From Streptomyces iakyrus (GTDB taxonomy: Bacteria > Actinomycetota > Actinomycetes > Streptomycetales > Streptomycetaceae), in contig NZ_JNXI01000014.1 in NCBI RefSeq assembly GCF_000717055.1, positions 124,001 to 188,000 on the forward strand: a stretch of DNA of 64,000 nt. Reading direction: 5' to 3'. Below the pieces are notes generated by a model, which was not told the origin of the DNA, did not search any database, and saw only the letters and a program-made list of their open reading frames with translations. How positions within the stretch are numbered: position 1 is the stretch's first letter; each line of letters begins with the position of its first letter. Positions 1 through 8,076 of this stretch are shown here, in pieces. The position numbers were made by a program, and so were the translations under genes.

Positions 1-31
1 CGGCGGCCAGCAGGAGGGTGCGCTTGCGCAA
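1..31 (-). CDS. N-terminus of a putative exported protein (partial, cut by window edge)
   Basis: On the minus strand a TTG codon at 31-29 is preceded by GGAG with a 7-nt spacer. It opens a frame that begins M-R-K-R-T-L-L-L-A-A, which is the basic-then-hydrophobic start of a signal peptide. Only about ten codons lie inside the window, so neither the family nor the function can be named. It would lie just downstream of, and in the same direction as, the FG-GAP gene and may be co-transcribed with it. Confidence 0.3.
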   Translation of the reverse strand, partial: MRKRTLLLAA

Positions 32-97
32 GGCGGGGCTCCGGATGGGGAGGGGGCCGGACCGGGAGGGCCCGGCCCCGGGACGTGCGGGGGTGGT

Positions 98-1627
98 TCA
101 GTCGGCGAAGTTGGCGCCGAAGTTCGGGTAGCCCGTCGTCGAGACGCCCGAGGCGCTGGGGGAGACGGTGCGCGAACCGGTGGCGGTGATCTTCGTGCCG
201 TCGGACGGCAGGTAGAGGACCGCGCCGTTGCCGGTGTTCTCGTACGAGCCGGCCACCAGGTCGGCGCGGCCGTCGCCGGTGACGTCGTCGAGCTTCACGT
301 CGGCGCCGAGCATGTCGTCCTTCTCGTCCGAGCCGGGGACGCCCGCGGTGCTCTGCGCGAACGCCTGGGTGCCGGAGGAGGTGTTGATGCCGGAGGGCGA
401 GCCGTACAGCACGACGAGCTGTCCGGCGTCGGTGACGGAGCCGATGTCCTCGCCCGCGACGCCGACCACGATGTCCTGGTGGCCGTCGCCGTTGACGTCG
501 CCCAGGTCCAGCTCGTAGCCGAAGTAGTCGTCCTTCTCCGAGCTGCCGGGCACGTTGCCGGTGTTCTGGGAGATGCCGGTGGTGGAGCCGATGCCGTCCG
601 GGGCGCCGTAGGTGATCCACACCTTGCCGCCGTCGGAGGCCTCCGGGAAGGTCACGCCGTTGTCGGCCTTGTTCCAGTACATGCCGGTGACGATGTCGCC
701 GTAACCGTCGCCGTTGACGTCGCCGATGCCGGTGATGACACCGGCCTTCAGCTGCCGGGCGCCGGTGGCGGACAGGCCGGAGGCCGTGCCGGGGAGGAGG
801 TAGTTGGCGTTCCAGTACCGGCCGGTGGCCGTCTCGAAGCCGTCGACCACCAGGTCGGTGCGGCGGTCGCCGTTGACGTCGCCCGCGGTGATGTTGAGCG
901 GCCCGGAGCCGTCGCCGGACGCCTGGACCGGCGCCTTGACGCTGTAGCGCCCCTTGACCGCCGTACCGGAGGCGCTGATGCCGCCCTTGAGCACGTGGAT
1001 GACGTTGGAGGTGGTGCCGACGGCCAGGTCCGCCTTGCCGTCGCCGTCGAAGTCGCCGGCGGCGAGGTTCCTGCCCCAGCGGTCGTGCTTCGTGGGAGCC
1101 GCGTCGGCGATGGTGACGCCCTTGCCGGTGATGCCCTGCGCCGAGCCCCACAGGACCGCGACGCCGCCGCCGTCCTTGTCGCTGCCGACGTCCTCCAAGG
1201 GGGAGGAGACGGCGAGATCGTCGTAACCGTCGCCGTTGAAGTCGGCGTAGGCGCTGTCGGCGCCGAACGCGTCGCCGGTCTCGGCCGTGCCCGGGTTGCC
1301 CGCGGTGTTCTGGCTGATCGCGGAGCGCTGCGCGGAGGACACGCCGGTCTTCGTGCCGTACAGGACGACGAGCTGCCCGGCGTCCTTCTTGCCGCTGACG
1401 TACGCGCCGGAGGCGGAGAACGCCACGTCGCCGATGCCGTCGCCGTTGAAGTCGGCCCGCGGGGCGTGCGTGCCGTCCGCGGCCGTCGCCGTGCCGGCCG
1501 TGGCCGAGAGCAGCGTGCCCGTCAGGGCGGCCGCGGCGGCGGTCGCCAGGGCGAGCCGCACGCGGGGACGCCGGAACGGGTGAGCGGGTGCGTGCCGGCG
1601 CCCGGAGGGGCGCTCGTGCTGCTGCAT
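98..1627 (-). CDS. Secreted FG-GAP repeat (integrin-alpha-like) beta-propeller protein
   Basis: A predicted extracellular protein of 509 residues. After a basic N-terminus (RRPRVRLALATAAAAALTG) comes a long hydrophobic stretch ending near ATAGTATAADG, a plausible signal peptide. The rest has about seven repeats, each with a calcium-loop motif of the DxNGDGxxDL type: DFNGDGIGDVAF near residue 59, DFNGDGYDDLAV near 133, DFDGDGKADLAV near 197, then near 252, 302, 380 and 445. That number fits a seven-bladed FG-GAP/VCBS propeller. Members bind calcium and act in cell-surface, adhesion or enzyme-associated roles; no catalytic domain is seen, so the ligand is unknown. The start at 1627 is preferred over an ATG 18 nt upstream because AGGAG lies 6 nt before it. 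Confidence 0.85.
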   Translation of the reverse strand: MQQHERPSGRRHAPAHPFRRPRVRLALATAAAAALTGTLLSATAGTATAADGTHAPRADFNGDGIGDVAFSASGAYVSGKKDAGQLVVLYGTKTGVSSAQRSAISQNTAGNPGTAETGDAFGADSAYADFNGDGYDDLAVSSPLEDVGSDKDGGGVAVLWGSAQGITGKGVTIADAAPTKHDRWGRNLAAGDFDGDGKADLAVGTTSNVIHVLKGGISASGTAVKGRYSVKAPVQASGDGSGPLNITAGDVNGDRRTDLVVDGFETATGRYWNANYLLPGTASGLSATGARQLKAGVITGIGDVNGDGYGDIVTGMYWNKADNGVTFPEASDGGKVWITYGAPDGIGSTTGISQNTGNVPGSSEKDDYFGYELDLGDVNGDGHQDIVVGVAGEDIGSVTDAGQLVVLYGSPSGINTSSGTQAFAQSTAGVPGSDEKDDMLGADVKLDDVTGDGRADLVAGSYENTGNGAVLYLPSDGTKITATGSRTVSPSASGVSTTGYPNFGANFAD

Positions 1628-1844
1628 GCGGGTCTCCTGCTGCATGCGGGGGATGCCTGGCGGACATCCACAGTCGATGGAGGGCCGGACTGTCCGTGTT
1701 CGCCGGGAGTTGTCCGGGCGTTCACGGCTGGTCGGCGATCAAGAGACCTGCGGTGGGACGTAAGGGTTGTACGTGAGTTCGGTTAATTTCCGGGGCTGCT
1801 CGGAGTGTGTCCGGGGTTGCTCGGGGCGTGTGGTGACCGGCCTG

Positions 1845-2257
1845 CGGTCCGGCCCGCTGAGCAGCTCCAGCCGGACGGGCGCGCCGCCGGGGGTTGTCGA
1901 ACAGCCAGCCGGATTCCGCCGCCGAGCAGCACGGGCGCGATGTGCAGGTCGATGACGTCGATCAGCCCGCGCTCCAGGAGCTGTCGGCCGATGGTCGGTG
2001 AGAAGACCTCCACGTTCTTGTCCCCGGCGGTCTCCCGCGCGATCCGGAGCTCCTCGGCGACGTCGCAGTCCAGGGAGGTCACGCCGGGGATGGGCGGCGC
2101 GTCCTCCGGGTGGTGGGTGAGCAGGAAGAGGGGGGCCTTGCCAGGCACCACCGTAGATGCCGGAGGGGTCGGGTTGGGCCTGCAAGTCGGCCCGGCCGCC
2201 CGGCACCGCGCCGGTCGTCCCGGCGTACTCCTCGACGAGGCTGCCTTGCGTATACAT
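1845..2257 (-). pseudogene. Degenerate RibD C-terminal/dihydrofolate-reductase-like gene, frameshifted and truncated
   Basis: Three reading frames must be joined to recover a recognisable RibD_C-type reductase. One frame gives EEYAGTTGAV and IYGGAWQGP. After a C6 run near 2128-2135 it shifts to LFLLTHHPEDA, then NVEVFSPTIGRQLLERGL and LHIAPVLLGGGIRL. Near 1900-1912 a duplicated GGCT and an extra C shift it again into PGGAPVRLELLSG. The roughly 60 N-terminal residues of the family are also missing. With at least three frame lesions plus truncation, this is read as a dead gene rather than a single sequencing error. Intact relatives are small NADPH-dependent reductases of uncertain substrate. 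Confidence 0.75.
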
Positions 2258-2360
2258 GCCTGCTGCCGCGTCGGAAACTAATCGGCCGGTGCTCCCCCTC
2301 TCCGCCACCGCCGAGCGAGCCGTGTAGCCGCGAGTGACCGGCTGCCGCAGACGTTTTTCC

Positions 2361-2366
2361 TATACT
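2361..2366 (+). promoter_or_regulatory. -10 hexamer for leaderless transcript of the DprA-like gene
   Basis: TATACT sits 6 nt before the ATG at 2373 and no Shine-Dalgarno is present. A start of transcription at or next to the ATG is therefore likely, as is common in Streptomyces. A GTGACC at 2334-2339 could be a weak -35, but the spacer of 21 nt is long. Confidence 0.5.
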
Positions 2367-2372
2367 TGCGCC

Positions 2373-3257
2373 ATGGACCACGAGCTGGAGCGAGCCGCCC
2401 TCGTCGCATTGCTGCGGCGTGGCGACCGGCCCTGGCCCGAGCTGACCGACCAGATCGAGTCGGTCGGAAGCGCGCGCGATGTTCTCGAGCATGCCGTTGA
2501 CGCCTCGGGGCAGAGCGCTCTGTTCGACACCGGTCCTGCCGTGGATCTGGACTCCGTAGCCGCAGAGATCTCGGCCTGGGAGCACGAGGGCATGCGGCTG
2601 GTGACGATCCTGGACGACGATTACCCGCTGTATCTGAGGCTGGTCCACCAGCGTCCGCCGTTTCTGTTCCTTCGGGGAACGCCCGTGGAGGACGACCTCC
2701 GGGTCGCCGTCGTCGGTACTCGTGCCCCCAGCCCGGAAGGCATCGCGCATGCCCGCGCCATCGCCGGCGGGCTGGCCGAGCGCGGCGTCACCGTCGTCAG
2801 CGGCCTGGCCGCCGGAATCGACACCGCCGCACACGGTACGGCCCTCGCTGTCGGCGGACGCACAGTAGCCGTCGTCGGTACCGGCCTTCGGCGGACCTAC
2901 CCGGCGCAGAACGCCGACCTGCAGAGAGAAATCGCCGAACGAGGGCTTGTAGTCTCCCAGTTCTGGCCTGACGCACCGCCCTCGAAAACGTCATTCCCCA
3001 TGCGCAACGCTGTGATGAGCGGCTACAGCCTCGCCACCGTCGTCGTGGAGGCGGCGTACCGCAGCGGCGCTCGCATGCAGGCACGCCTGGCCCTTGAACA
3101 TGGACGCCGCGTATTCCTCATGCGCTCCCTCATGACACATGAATGGGCCCGGGAGTACGCGAGTCGACCCAACACCACCGTCATTGACGGTCCTGACGAC
3201 GTCTTCAGCCAACTCGACTCGCTCGTCCCCACGACGGGCGAGCTCACCTGGGCATAG
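2373..3257 (+). CDS. DprA/SMF-like Rossmann-fold (SLOG) protein
   Basis: A protein of 294 residues with the SMF/DprA core. Seen are VAVVGTRAPSPEG, GLAERGVTVVSGLAAGID, TVAVVGTGLRRTYPAQN and RSGARMQARLALEHGRRVF, matching the nucleotide/ssDNA-binding Rossmann fold of DprA, the RecA loader in natural transformation. An N-terminal helical part (residues 1-75) precedes it; there is no C-terminal DprA winged helix. It ends 13 nt before a phosphoribosyltransferase gene on the same strand. Streptomyces normally has a separate housekeeping dprA, so this copy next to a phosphoribosyltransferase and gene remnants is more likely an accessory conflict-system component (antitoxin- or sensor-like) than the transformation protein. 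That role is inference from context. Confidence 0.75.
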   Translation: MDHELERAALVALLRRGDRPWPELTDQIESVGSARDVLEHAVDASGQSALFDTGPAVDLDSVAAEISAWEHEGMRLVTILDDDYPLYLRLVHQRPPFLFLRGTPVEDDLRVAVVGTRAPSPEGIAHARAIAGGLAERGVTVVSGLAAGIDTAAHGTALAVGGRTVAVVGTGLRRTYPAQNADLQREIAERGLVVSQFWPDAPPSKTSFPMRNAVMSGYSLATVVVEAAYRSGARMQARLALEHGRRVFLMRSLMTHEWAREYASRPNTTVIDGPDDVFSQLDSLVPTTGELTWA

Positions 3258-3270
3258 ACGGGCGTACCGC

Positions 3271-4020
3271 GTGGCAACCGTTTCCGAGCTGTCCGCTCGC
3301 TACGCGAACTTTCTCGTACACCCGTTGCTGCCGGGACCAGGCGTCTGCCAGGTCTGCCGCGGCACGGCCAAGCCTGGCTACCCCACCTGCTGGCAGTGCC
3401 AAGAGGCCAGGAAGATCTTAGGCGCGGGGGTCGGGGATGCCGTGGTTCCGGTGAGCCTGGCGCTGAAGAACGAGCAGTACGCCAACGAACTGTGGCGCTA
3501 CAAGAACACCAGTGGTGCGCAGCAGCACTACTTCCGCACGGGCCTGGCAGCCGTCCTGTGGCGCTTTCTCGCCCTCCATGAATCCTGCATCGCGGCCCAC
3601 TGCGCCGTGCCGGGCTTCAGTGTCGTCACTACGGTGCCCAGCACCTGTGGCCGGACGTCTCACCCTCTGCGCACCATGGTCGCGGACATGGTCGGCGCCA
3701 CACGTGGGCGCTATCGGGACATGCTCACGGCGACGCCAGAGGCGGCAGCCCTCGGCCGTAGGAGTTCTTCGTCGCGCTACACCTGTTCGGCGCTCTGGGG
3801 CGAGAACGTGCTTCTCATCGACGACACCTGGACCACGGGCCACCACGCCCAGTCCGCGGCTGCGGCCCTGAAGGCGGCAGGCGCAGGCGCCGTAGCCATC
3901 GTCGTACTCGGCCGTCACCTCAACCTCACCTACGGCGACACAGCCACTCTCGTCGAACAGGCCCGACTGCGCAGCTTCTCCTGGGCCGCCTGCGCGCTAC
4001 GGCCATGGGGGCACGACTGA
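3271..4020 (+). CDS. ComF-like phosphoribosyltransferase with N-terminal zinc ribbon
   Basis: A 249-residue protein from a GTG start. A CxxC...CxxC pair (CQVCRG at about residue 27, CWQC at about 40) suggests a zinc ribbon. The C-terminal half has the PRPP-binding loop VLLIDDTWTTG near residue 180, in the DDTxTTG form typical of type I phosphoribosyltransferases, and VPSTCGRTSHPL upstream. It follows the DprA-like gene by 13 nt and the two are probably co-transcribed. DprA-like plus PRTase pairs are known from ShosTA toxin-antitoxin/phage-defence modules, where the PRTase is the toxin. ComF-like competence or nucleotide-salvage roles are alternatives. No strong ribosome site is visible, so the start is uncertain by several codons. 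Confidence 0.7.
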   Translation: MATVSELSARYANFLVHPLLPGPGVCQVCRGTAKPGYPTCWQCQEARKILGAGVGDAVVPVSLALKNEQYANELWRYKNTSGAQQHYFRTGLAAVLWRFLALHESCIAAHCAVPGFSVVTTVPSTCGRTSHPLRTMVADMVGATRGRYRDMLTATPEAAALGRRSSSSRYTCSALWGENVLLIDDTWTTGHHAQSAAAALKAAGAGAVAIVVLGRHLNLTYGDTATLVEQARLRSFSWAACALRPWGHD

Positions 4021-4126
4021 GCCGGGTGACGAACCGGCCGTTGAAAACATCCAGGCAAACAGCGCCCAGGGTTGTTGCTTCCGGCCAAGGACACGCTGCT
4101 CGCGCCGGCACCGTGGACGGCCGGTC

Positions 4127-4336
4127 CTAGCGCAGGGCGGCGGCGACTATGCCCTCGAAGGGCTCGCGCGGCACCTCGCCGCCGCTCACCAGCCGTTCGA
4201 AGATCAACCCGTCAATGCAGGTCAGCACGGTGTGGGTACGGTTCTCGGCATCCGTCACGCCCTGACCTGCGAGGAACAGCCGGACGACCTCGTGGCCGGC
4301 GTTCTCGCGAGGGACGAGAACAACGTGCTGATCCAC
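4127..4336 (-). pseudogene. C-terminal remnant of a TetR-family regulator
   Basis: The 69 residues end in AENRTHTVLTCIDGLIFERL and EPFEGIVAAALR, which looks like the last helices of a TetR ligand-binding domain. No helix-turn-helix N-terminus is found upstream on this strand before the GntR gene region. It is read as a truncated leftover without DNA-binding function. The assignment rests on overall pattern only. Confidence 0.45.
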
Positions 4337-4431
4337 CTGCTCGCGCTCACGATGCCCTCCGGGGTAATCAACGATCCAGGCAGGCCCGTTCGCGATCCAT
4401 GCAAGAGGCCCGAGGCCAACAAGACCTCCGT

Positions 4432-4692
4432 TTACGCCCCCTCGCCCGCGGGCCTCTCGGAACGCTCCGCGACGAACGACCCCAGACCGACCTCGGCCCG
4501 GACGAGCCCTTCCGTCTTGAGGTGAGTCAACGCCTTCTGCGCGGTCGAGGCGGCGATGCCGAACTCGGTCGAGAGTTCGACGACGGACGGCACCCGGCTG
4601 CCCACGGGATACGACCCGTCAGCGATGCGATCGGCGATGACTGCGGCCACCTGCCGCCAGACAGGGCGGGTGCGGTCAAGCTCGGGACTCAT
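4432..4692 (-). CDS. Short GntR-family (YtrA-like) transcriptional regulator
   Basis: This 86-residue protein is little more than a GntR winged helix: VWRQVAAVIADRIADGSYPVGSRVPSVVELSTEFGIAASTAQKALTHLKTEGLV spans residues 10-65 (seen here as one continuous domain). It lacks an effector domain. The ATG at 4692 lies 7 nt after a minus-strand -10 hexamer TAGCGT (4705-4700), so the transcript is probably leaderless. Three copies of a GCGGTAGACCGC-type palindrome lie directly upstream at 4713-4752, strongly suggesting autoregulation and control of the divergent small genes. Confidence 0.85.
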   Translation of the reverse strand: MSPELDRTRPVWRQVAAVIADRIADGSYPVGSRVPSVVELSTEFGIAASTAQKALTHLKTEGLVRAEVGLGSFVAERSERPAGEGA

Positions 4693-4712
4693 GCAGTGGA
4701 CGCTAGAACTCT

Positions 4713-4752
4713 GCGGTAGACCGCGCGACCGCGGTAGACTGCGGTAGACCGC
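4713..4752. promoter_or_regulatory. Triple GntR operator (GCGGTAGACCGC palindromes)
   Basis: GCGGTAGACCGC occurs perfectly at 4713-4724 and 4741-4752 and with one mismatch at 4731-4742. The arms GCGGT/ACCGC form a perfect palindrome, and the core GTAGAC fits the GntR consensus GTMKAC. The cluster lies between the GntR start (4692, minus) and the small gene at 4839 (plus). Confidence 0.7.
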
Positions 4753-4838
4753 GAAGGATGCAGGAGCACAGAAGCCCCCGCGACGGGTGGAGCCGTCCGG
4801 GGGCATGGCCACCAGCGAAGCCGAACGGAGCTGATGAC

Positions 4839-5141
4839 GTGCTCGACCTTATCCGCCGTCTCCTGGTGTGGGTGGGCCTCTTGGCTCCGCTCTCCCGTAG
4901 GCGCAGTGCTACGACTACTTCACCGCGGGATGTGTCCGCCCCACCCTTCCCGCCGTGGGCGCCGCTCCCCGCACACCGCAGTCCGTACGGGCTGGGCACC
5001 CCCCTCGACGGTGCTTCCACTGCTGCCGTGCGCCCCTACCTCGTCGCCCATGAACAGCAGCAGTGGCGCCAACAGGGCGACACCACACCGGCATGGCCGG
5101 GGACAGGCCTGTATCCGGCCGCCGGTATCGAGGCCGCCTGA
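4839..5141 (+). CDS. Conserved small actinobacterial protein, function unknown
   Basis: A 100-residue product from GTG 4839, chosen because GGAG lies 8 nt upstream. The N-terminus VLDLIRRLLVWVGLLAPL is a single hydrophobic segment that could anchor it in the membrane, followed by a proline/arginine-rich linker and a motif SPYGLGTPLDG then VRPYLVAHEQQQW. Similar small proteins recur in Streptomyces beside short GntR regulators. Its stop overlaps the next start (TGATG), so the two are translationally coupled. It is probably controlled by the adjacent GntR protein. No function can be assigned. Confidence 0.6.
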   Translation: MLDLIRRLLVWVGLLAPLSRRRSATTTSPRDVSAPPFPPWAPLPAHRSPYGLGTPLDGASTAAVRPYLVAHEQQQWRQQGDTTPAWPGTGLYPAAGIEAA

Positions 5142-5425
5142 TGAGCGCCGGCCCGCGTCGTACGCTGCGGCTCCTGCCGTGGACCGGTCCCGACGCCAAG
5201 CCCTGCTTCCTGATCACGGACGACGACGGCGGACGCCTGTCCCGTCTGGCCGACCTCACCGAAGCGACCCGGCTGGACATGGGTGCCCGGCTCCTCGCCC
5301 ACGCCGAGGACCTGCTCCCCGACGCCACCGAGGCGCAGCTCCGCTTCCTCGCCGAGCGCCTCACCGAGGCCCTGCGGGACGTCCTCCGTGTTGCCGAGAG
5401 CCGGGAGCCCAGGACCCGCGGGTGA
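5141..5425 (+). CDS. Small conserved hypothetical protein coupled to the preceding gene
   Basis: A 94-residue protein starting at ATG 5141, sharing one base with the stop of the gene before. It is soluble-looking, with RTLRLLPWTGPDAKPCFLI near the start, then an acidic stretch DDDGGRLSRLAD, and a helical C-terminus (AEDLLPDATEAQLRFLAERL) with regularly spaced leucines. No catalytic motif is seen. Its partner is the membrane-anchored 100-residue protein, and the pair most likely acts together under the GntR repressor. Confidence 0.6.
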   Translation: MSAGPRRTLRLLPWTGPDAKPCFLITDDDGGRLSRLADLTEATRLDMGARLLAHAEDLLPDATEAQLRFLAERLTEALRDVLRVAESREPRTRG

Positions 5426-5488
5426 ACGCCGACGCCCCCCGCCCGATGACTCGGGCAGGGGGCGCAGGAAAGGAACAGCTGGGACCGG

Positions 5489-7813
5489 CTACTTCACCGG
5501 CTCCGGCTCCGGCGCGCTCGTAGAGTCCGCTGTGCCCGCCGGCGGCTCGCCGTCGTCGCCGTCGCCGTCGGTCTCGGCCTCCGCCGGGACCGGCGTCTTC
5601 ACCGAGTCCAGCAGGAGCTGGGCGACGTCCACCACCTGGATGGACTCCTTTGCCTTGCCGTCGTTCTTCTTGCCGTTGACCGAGTCCGTGAGCATGACCA
5701 GGCAGAACGGGCAGGCCGTCGAGACGATGTCGGGGTTGACGGAGAGGGCCTCGTCGACGCGCTCGTTGTTGATGCGCTTGCCGATCCGCTCCTCCATCCA
5801 CATCCGCGCACCACCGGCGCCGCAGCAGAAGCCGCGCTCCTTGTGGCGGTGCATCTCCTCGTTGCGGATGCCGGGGACGCTCGCGATGATCTCGCGCGGC
5901 GGCGTGTAGATCTTGTTGTGGCGGCCCAGGTAGCAGGGGTCGTGGTACGTGATGATGCCCTCGACCGGCGTGACAGGGATCAGCTTGCCCTCGTCCACCA
6001 GGTGCTGGAGCAGCTGTGTGTGGTGGATGACCTCGTAGTCGCCGCCGAGCTGCGGGTACTCGTTGCCGAGCGTGTTGAGGCAGTGCGGGCACGTCGCGAC
6101 GATCTTCTTCGACGACTTCGGCTTCGCCGACTCGGGCGTCACCTTGCCCTCGTCGTCCATCTCCTCGCCGAACGCCATGTTCAGCGCCATGACGTTCTCC
6201 ATGCCGAGCTCCTGGAACAGGGGCTCGTTGCCCAGGCGGCGGGCGGAGTCACCGGTGCACTTCTCGTCGCCGCCCATGATCGCGAACTTGACGCCCGCCA
6301 TGTGCAGCAGCTCCGCGAAGGCCTTCGTGGTCTTCTTGGCGCGGTCCTCCAGGGCGCCGGCGCAGCCGACCCAGTACAGGTACTCGACCTCGGACAGGTC
6401 CTCGATGTCCTTGCCGACGACCGGGACCTCGAACTCGACCTCCTTGAGCCACTCCAGGCGCTGCTTCTTCGCCAGGCCCCAGGGGTTGCCCTTCTTCTCC
6501 AGGTTCTTGAGCATCGTGCCCGCCTCGGACGGGAACGAGGACTCGATCATCACCTGGTAGCGGCGCATGTCGACGATGTGGTCGACGTGCTCGATGTCCA
6601 CCGGGCACTGCTCGACGCAGGCGCCGCAGGTGGTGCAGGACCACAGGACGTCGGGGTCGATGACGCCGTTCTCCTCGGCCGTGCCGACCAGCGGGCGCTC
6701 GGCCTCCGCGAGGGCCGCGGCCGGGACGTCCTTCAGGGCCTCCTCCGAAGCCTTCTCCTCGCCCTCCATCGTCTTGCCGCCGCCGGCCAGCAGGTACGGC
6801 GCCTTGGCGTGCGCGTGGTCCCGCAGGGACATGATCAGCAGCTTGGGGGAGAGGGGCTTGCCCGTGTTCCAGGCGGGGCACTGCGACTGGCAGCGGCCGC
6901 ACTCGGTGCAGGTGGAGAAGTCCAGCAGGCCCTTCCAGGAGTACTGCTCGACCTGGGAGACACCGAAGACGTCGTCGTCGCCCGGGTCGGTGAAGTCGAT
7001 CGGCTTCCCGCCCGACGTCATCGGCTGGAGCGCGCCGAGGGCCGTGCCGCCGTTCGCCTCGCGCTTGAACCAGATGTTCGGGAACGCGAGGAACCGGTGC
7101 CAGGCGACACCCATGTTGGTGTTGAGCGACACCACGATCATCCAGATGAACGAGGTGCTGATCTTGATCATCGCGACCAGGTAGACCAGGTTCTGCAGCG
7201 CCGTCACCGACAGGCCCTTGAAGGCCAGGACCAGGGGGTACGACGCGAAGTACGACGCCTCGTAGTGGTCGACGTGGTGGAGCGCGCCCTCCAGGCCCCG
7301 CAGCACGTAGATCGCCAGGCCGATGGTGAGGATGACGTACTCGACGAAGTAGGCCTGCCCGGCCTTGGAGCCGGCGAAGCGGGACTTGCGGCCCGGGCGG
7401 CTCGGCAGGTTCAGCAGGCGGATCGCGATGAGCACCGCGATGCCCAGGATCGTCATCACGCCGATGAACTCGATGTACAGCTCGAACGGCAGGAACGTAC
7501 CGATGACCGGCAGCACCCAGTCGGCCTGGAACAGCTGGCCGAAGGCCTGGGCGAGAGTCGGCGGGAGCGTCAGGAAGCCGACGGCGACGAACCAGTGGGC
7601 GACACCGACGATGCCCCACCGGTTCATGCGCGTGTGGCCGAGGAACTCCTTCACCAGGGTCACGCTGCGCTGGTAGGGGTTGTCGGTCCGGGTACCGGCG
7701 GGGACCGGCTGGCCCAGCTTGAAGTACCGGACGAACTGGCCGATCGCGCGTGCGAGCAGCGCGACGCCGACCACGGTCAGAACCAGCGACACGATGATCG
7801 CGGCGAGTTGCAT
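5489..7813 (-). CDS. Membrane-bound Fe-S reductase (heterodisulfide reductase-related, CCG domains)
   Basis: A 774-residue protein with three parts. Residues 1-250 hold several membrane helices like a NarI/HdrE cytochrome b subunit. Two ferredoxin-type 4Fe-4S motifs follow: CTECGRCQSQCP near 303 and CTTCGACVEQCPVD near 393. The C-terminal part has two cysteine-rich (CCG) domains: GCAGALEDR near 484, YHDPCYLGRHNK near 626, FCCGAGGARMW near 664 and ACPFCLVML near 702. It resembles the essential mycobacterial iron-sulfur reductase Rv0338c. It should move electrons between the membrane quinone pool and a cytosolic carrier, but the true substrate is unknown. An acidic low-complexity tail ends the protein. 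It is monocistronic and divergent from the gene at 8077. Confidence 0.85.
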   Translation of the reverse strand: MQLAAIIVSLVLTVVGVALLARAIGQFVRYFKLGQPVPAGTRTDNPYQRSVTLVKEFLGHTRMNRWGIVGVAHWFVAVGFLTLPPTLAQAFGQLFQADWVLPVIGTFLPFELYIEFIGVMTILGIAVLIAIRLLNLPSRPGRKSRFAGSKAGQAYFVEYVILTIGLAIYVLRGLEGALHHVDHYEASYFASYPLVLAFKGLSVTALQNLVYLVAMIKISTSFIWMIVVSLNTNMGVAWHRFLAFPNIWFKREANGGTALGALQPMTSGGKPIDFTDPGDDDVFGVSQVEQYSWKGLLDFSTCTECGRCQSQCPAWNTGKPLSPKLLIMSLRDHAHAKAPYLLAGGGKTMEGEEKASEEALKDVPAAALAEAERPLVGTAEENGVIDPDVLWSCTTCGACVEQCPVDIEHVDHIVDMRRYQVMIESSFPSEAGTMLKNLEKKGNPWGLAKKQRLEWLKEVEFEVPVVGKDIEDLSEVEYLYWVGCAGALEDRAKKTTKAFAELLHMAGVKFAIMGGDEKCTGDSARRLGNEPLFQELGMENVMALNMAFGEEMDDEGKVTPESAKPKSSKKIVATCPHCLNTLGNEYPQLGGDYEVIHHTQLLQHLVDEGKLIPVTPVEGIITYHDPCYLGRHNKIYTPPREIIASVPGIRNEEMHRHKERGFCCGAGGARMWMEERIGKRINNERVDEALSVNPDIVSTACPFCLVMLTDSVNGKKNDGKAKESIQVVDVAQLLLDSVKTPVPAEAETDGDGDDGEPPAGTADSTSAPEPEPVK

Positions 7814-8076
7814 GGGGGCTCCTCGGGCCTGCGAGGGGTTTCGTCGGGTGACCTGTCGTTTTCCAGGGTTCCCCGAAATTACTAAGCGGTAACTTATGCA
7901 GTCCGTCTGAGACTACCCTCATCCTCCGCCGCACTGTAGCCGGGTGGGCAGTGATCTGAATCGCTGAGGGTTGCCTCAGAAACCGACTGGATCCGGTCGC
8001 CGTCCCGTCGCGATCCCGGTGCCATCTCCTCGTGTTATTCATACCGAATTGTCATAATCGCGCCTACCTTATATCC

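Noticed and set aside
479-1786. Long open frame (435 codons) opposite the FG-GAP gene
   Set aside because: Composition is an Ala/Val/Gly/Arg-rich antisense shadow of the repeat gene, without start signals or domain.
1739-4760. Integrated mobile element
   Set aside because: The region has gene remnants and an accessory pair, but no integrase, transposase, tRNA end or flanking direct repeat was seen.
5843-7885. 680-codon open frame opposite the Fe-S reductase
   Set aside because: Arg/Leu/Val/Asp-rich antisense artefact of GC-rich coding; the minus-strand gene has clear motifs over its full length.
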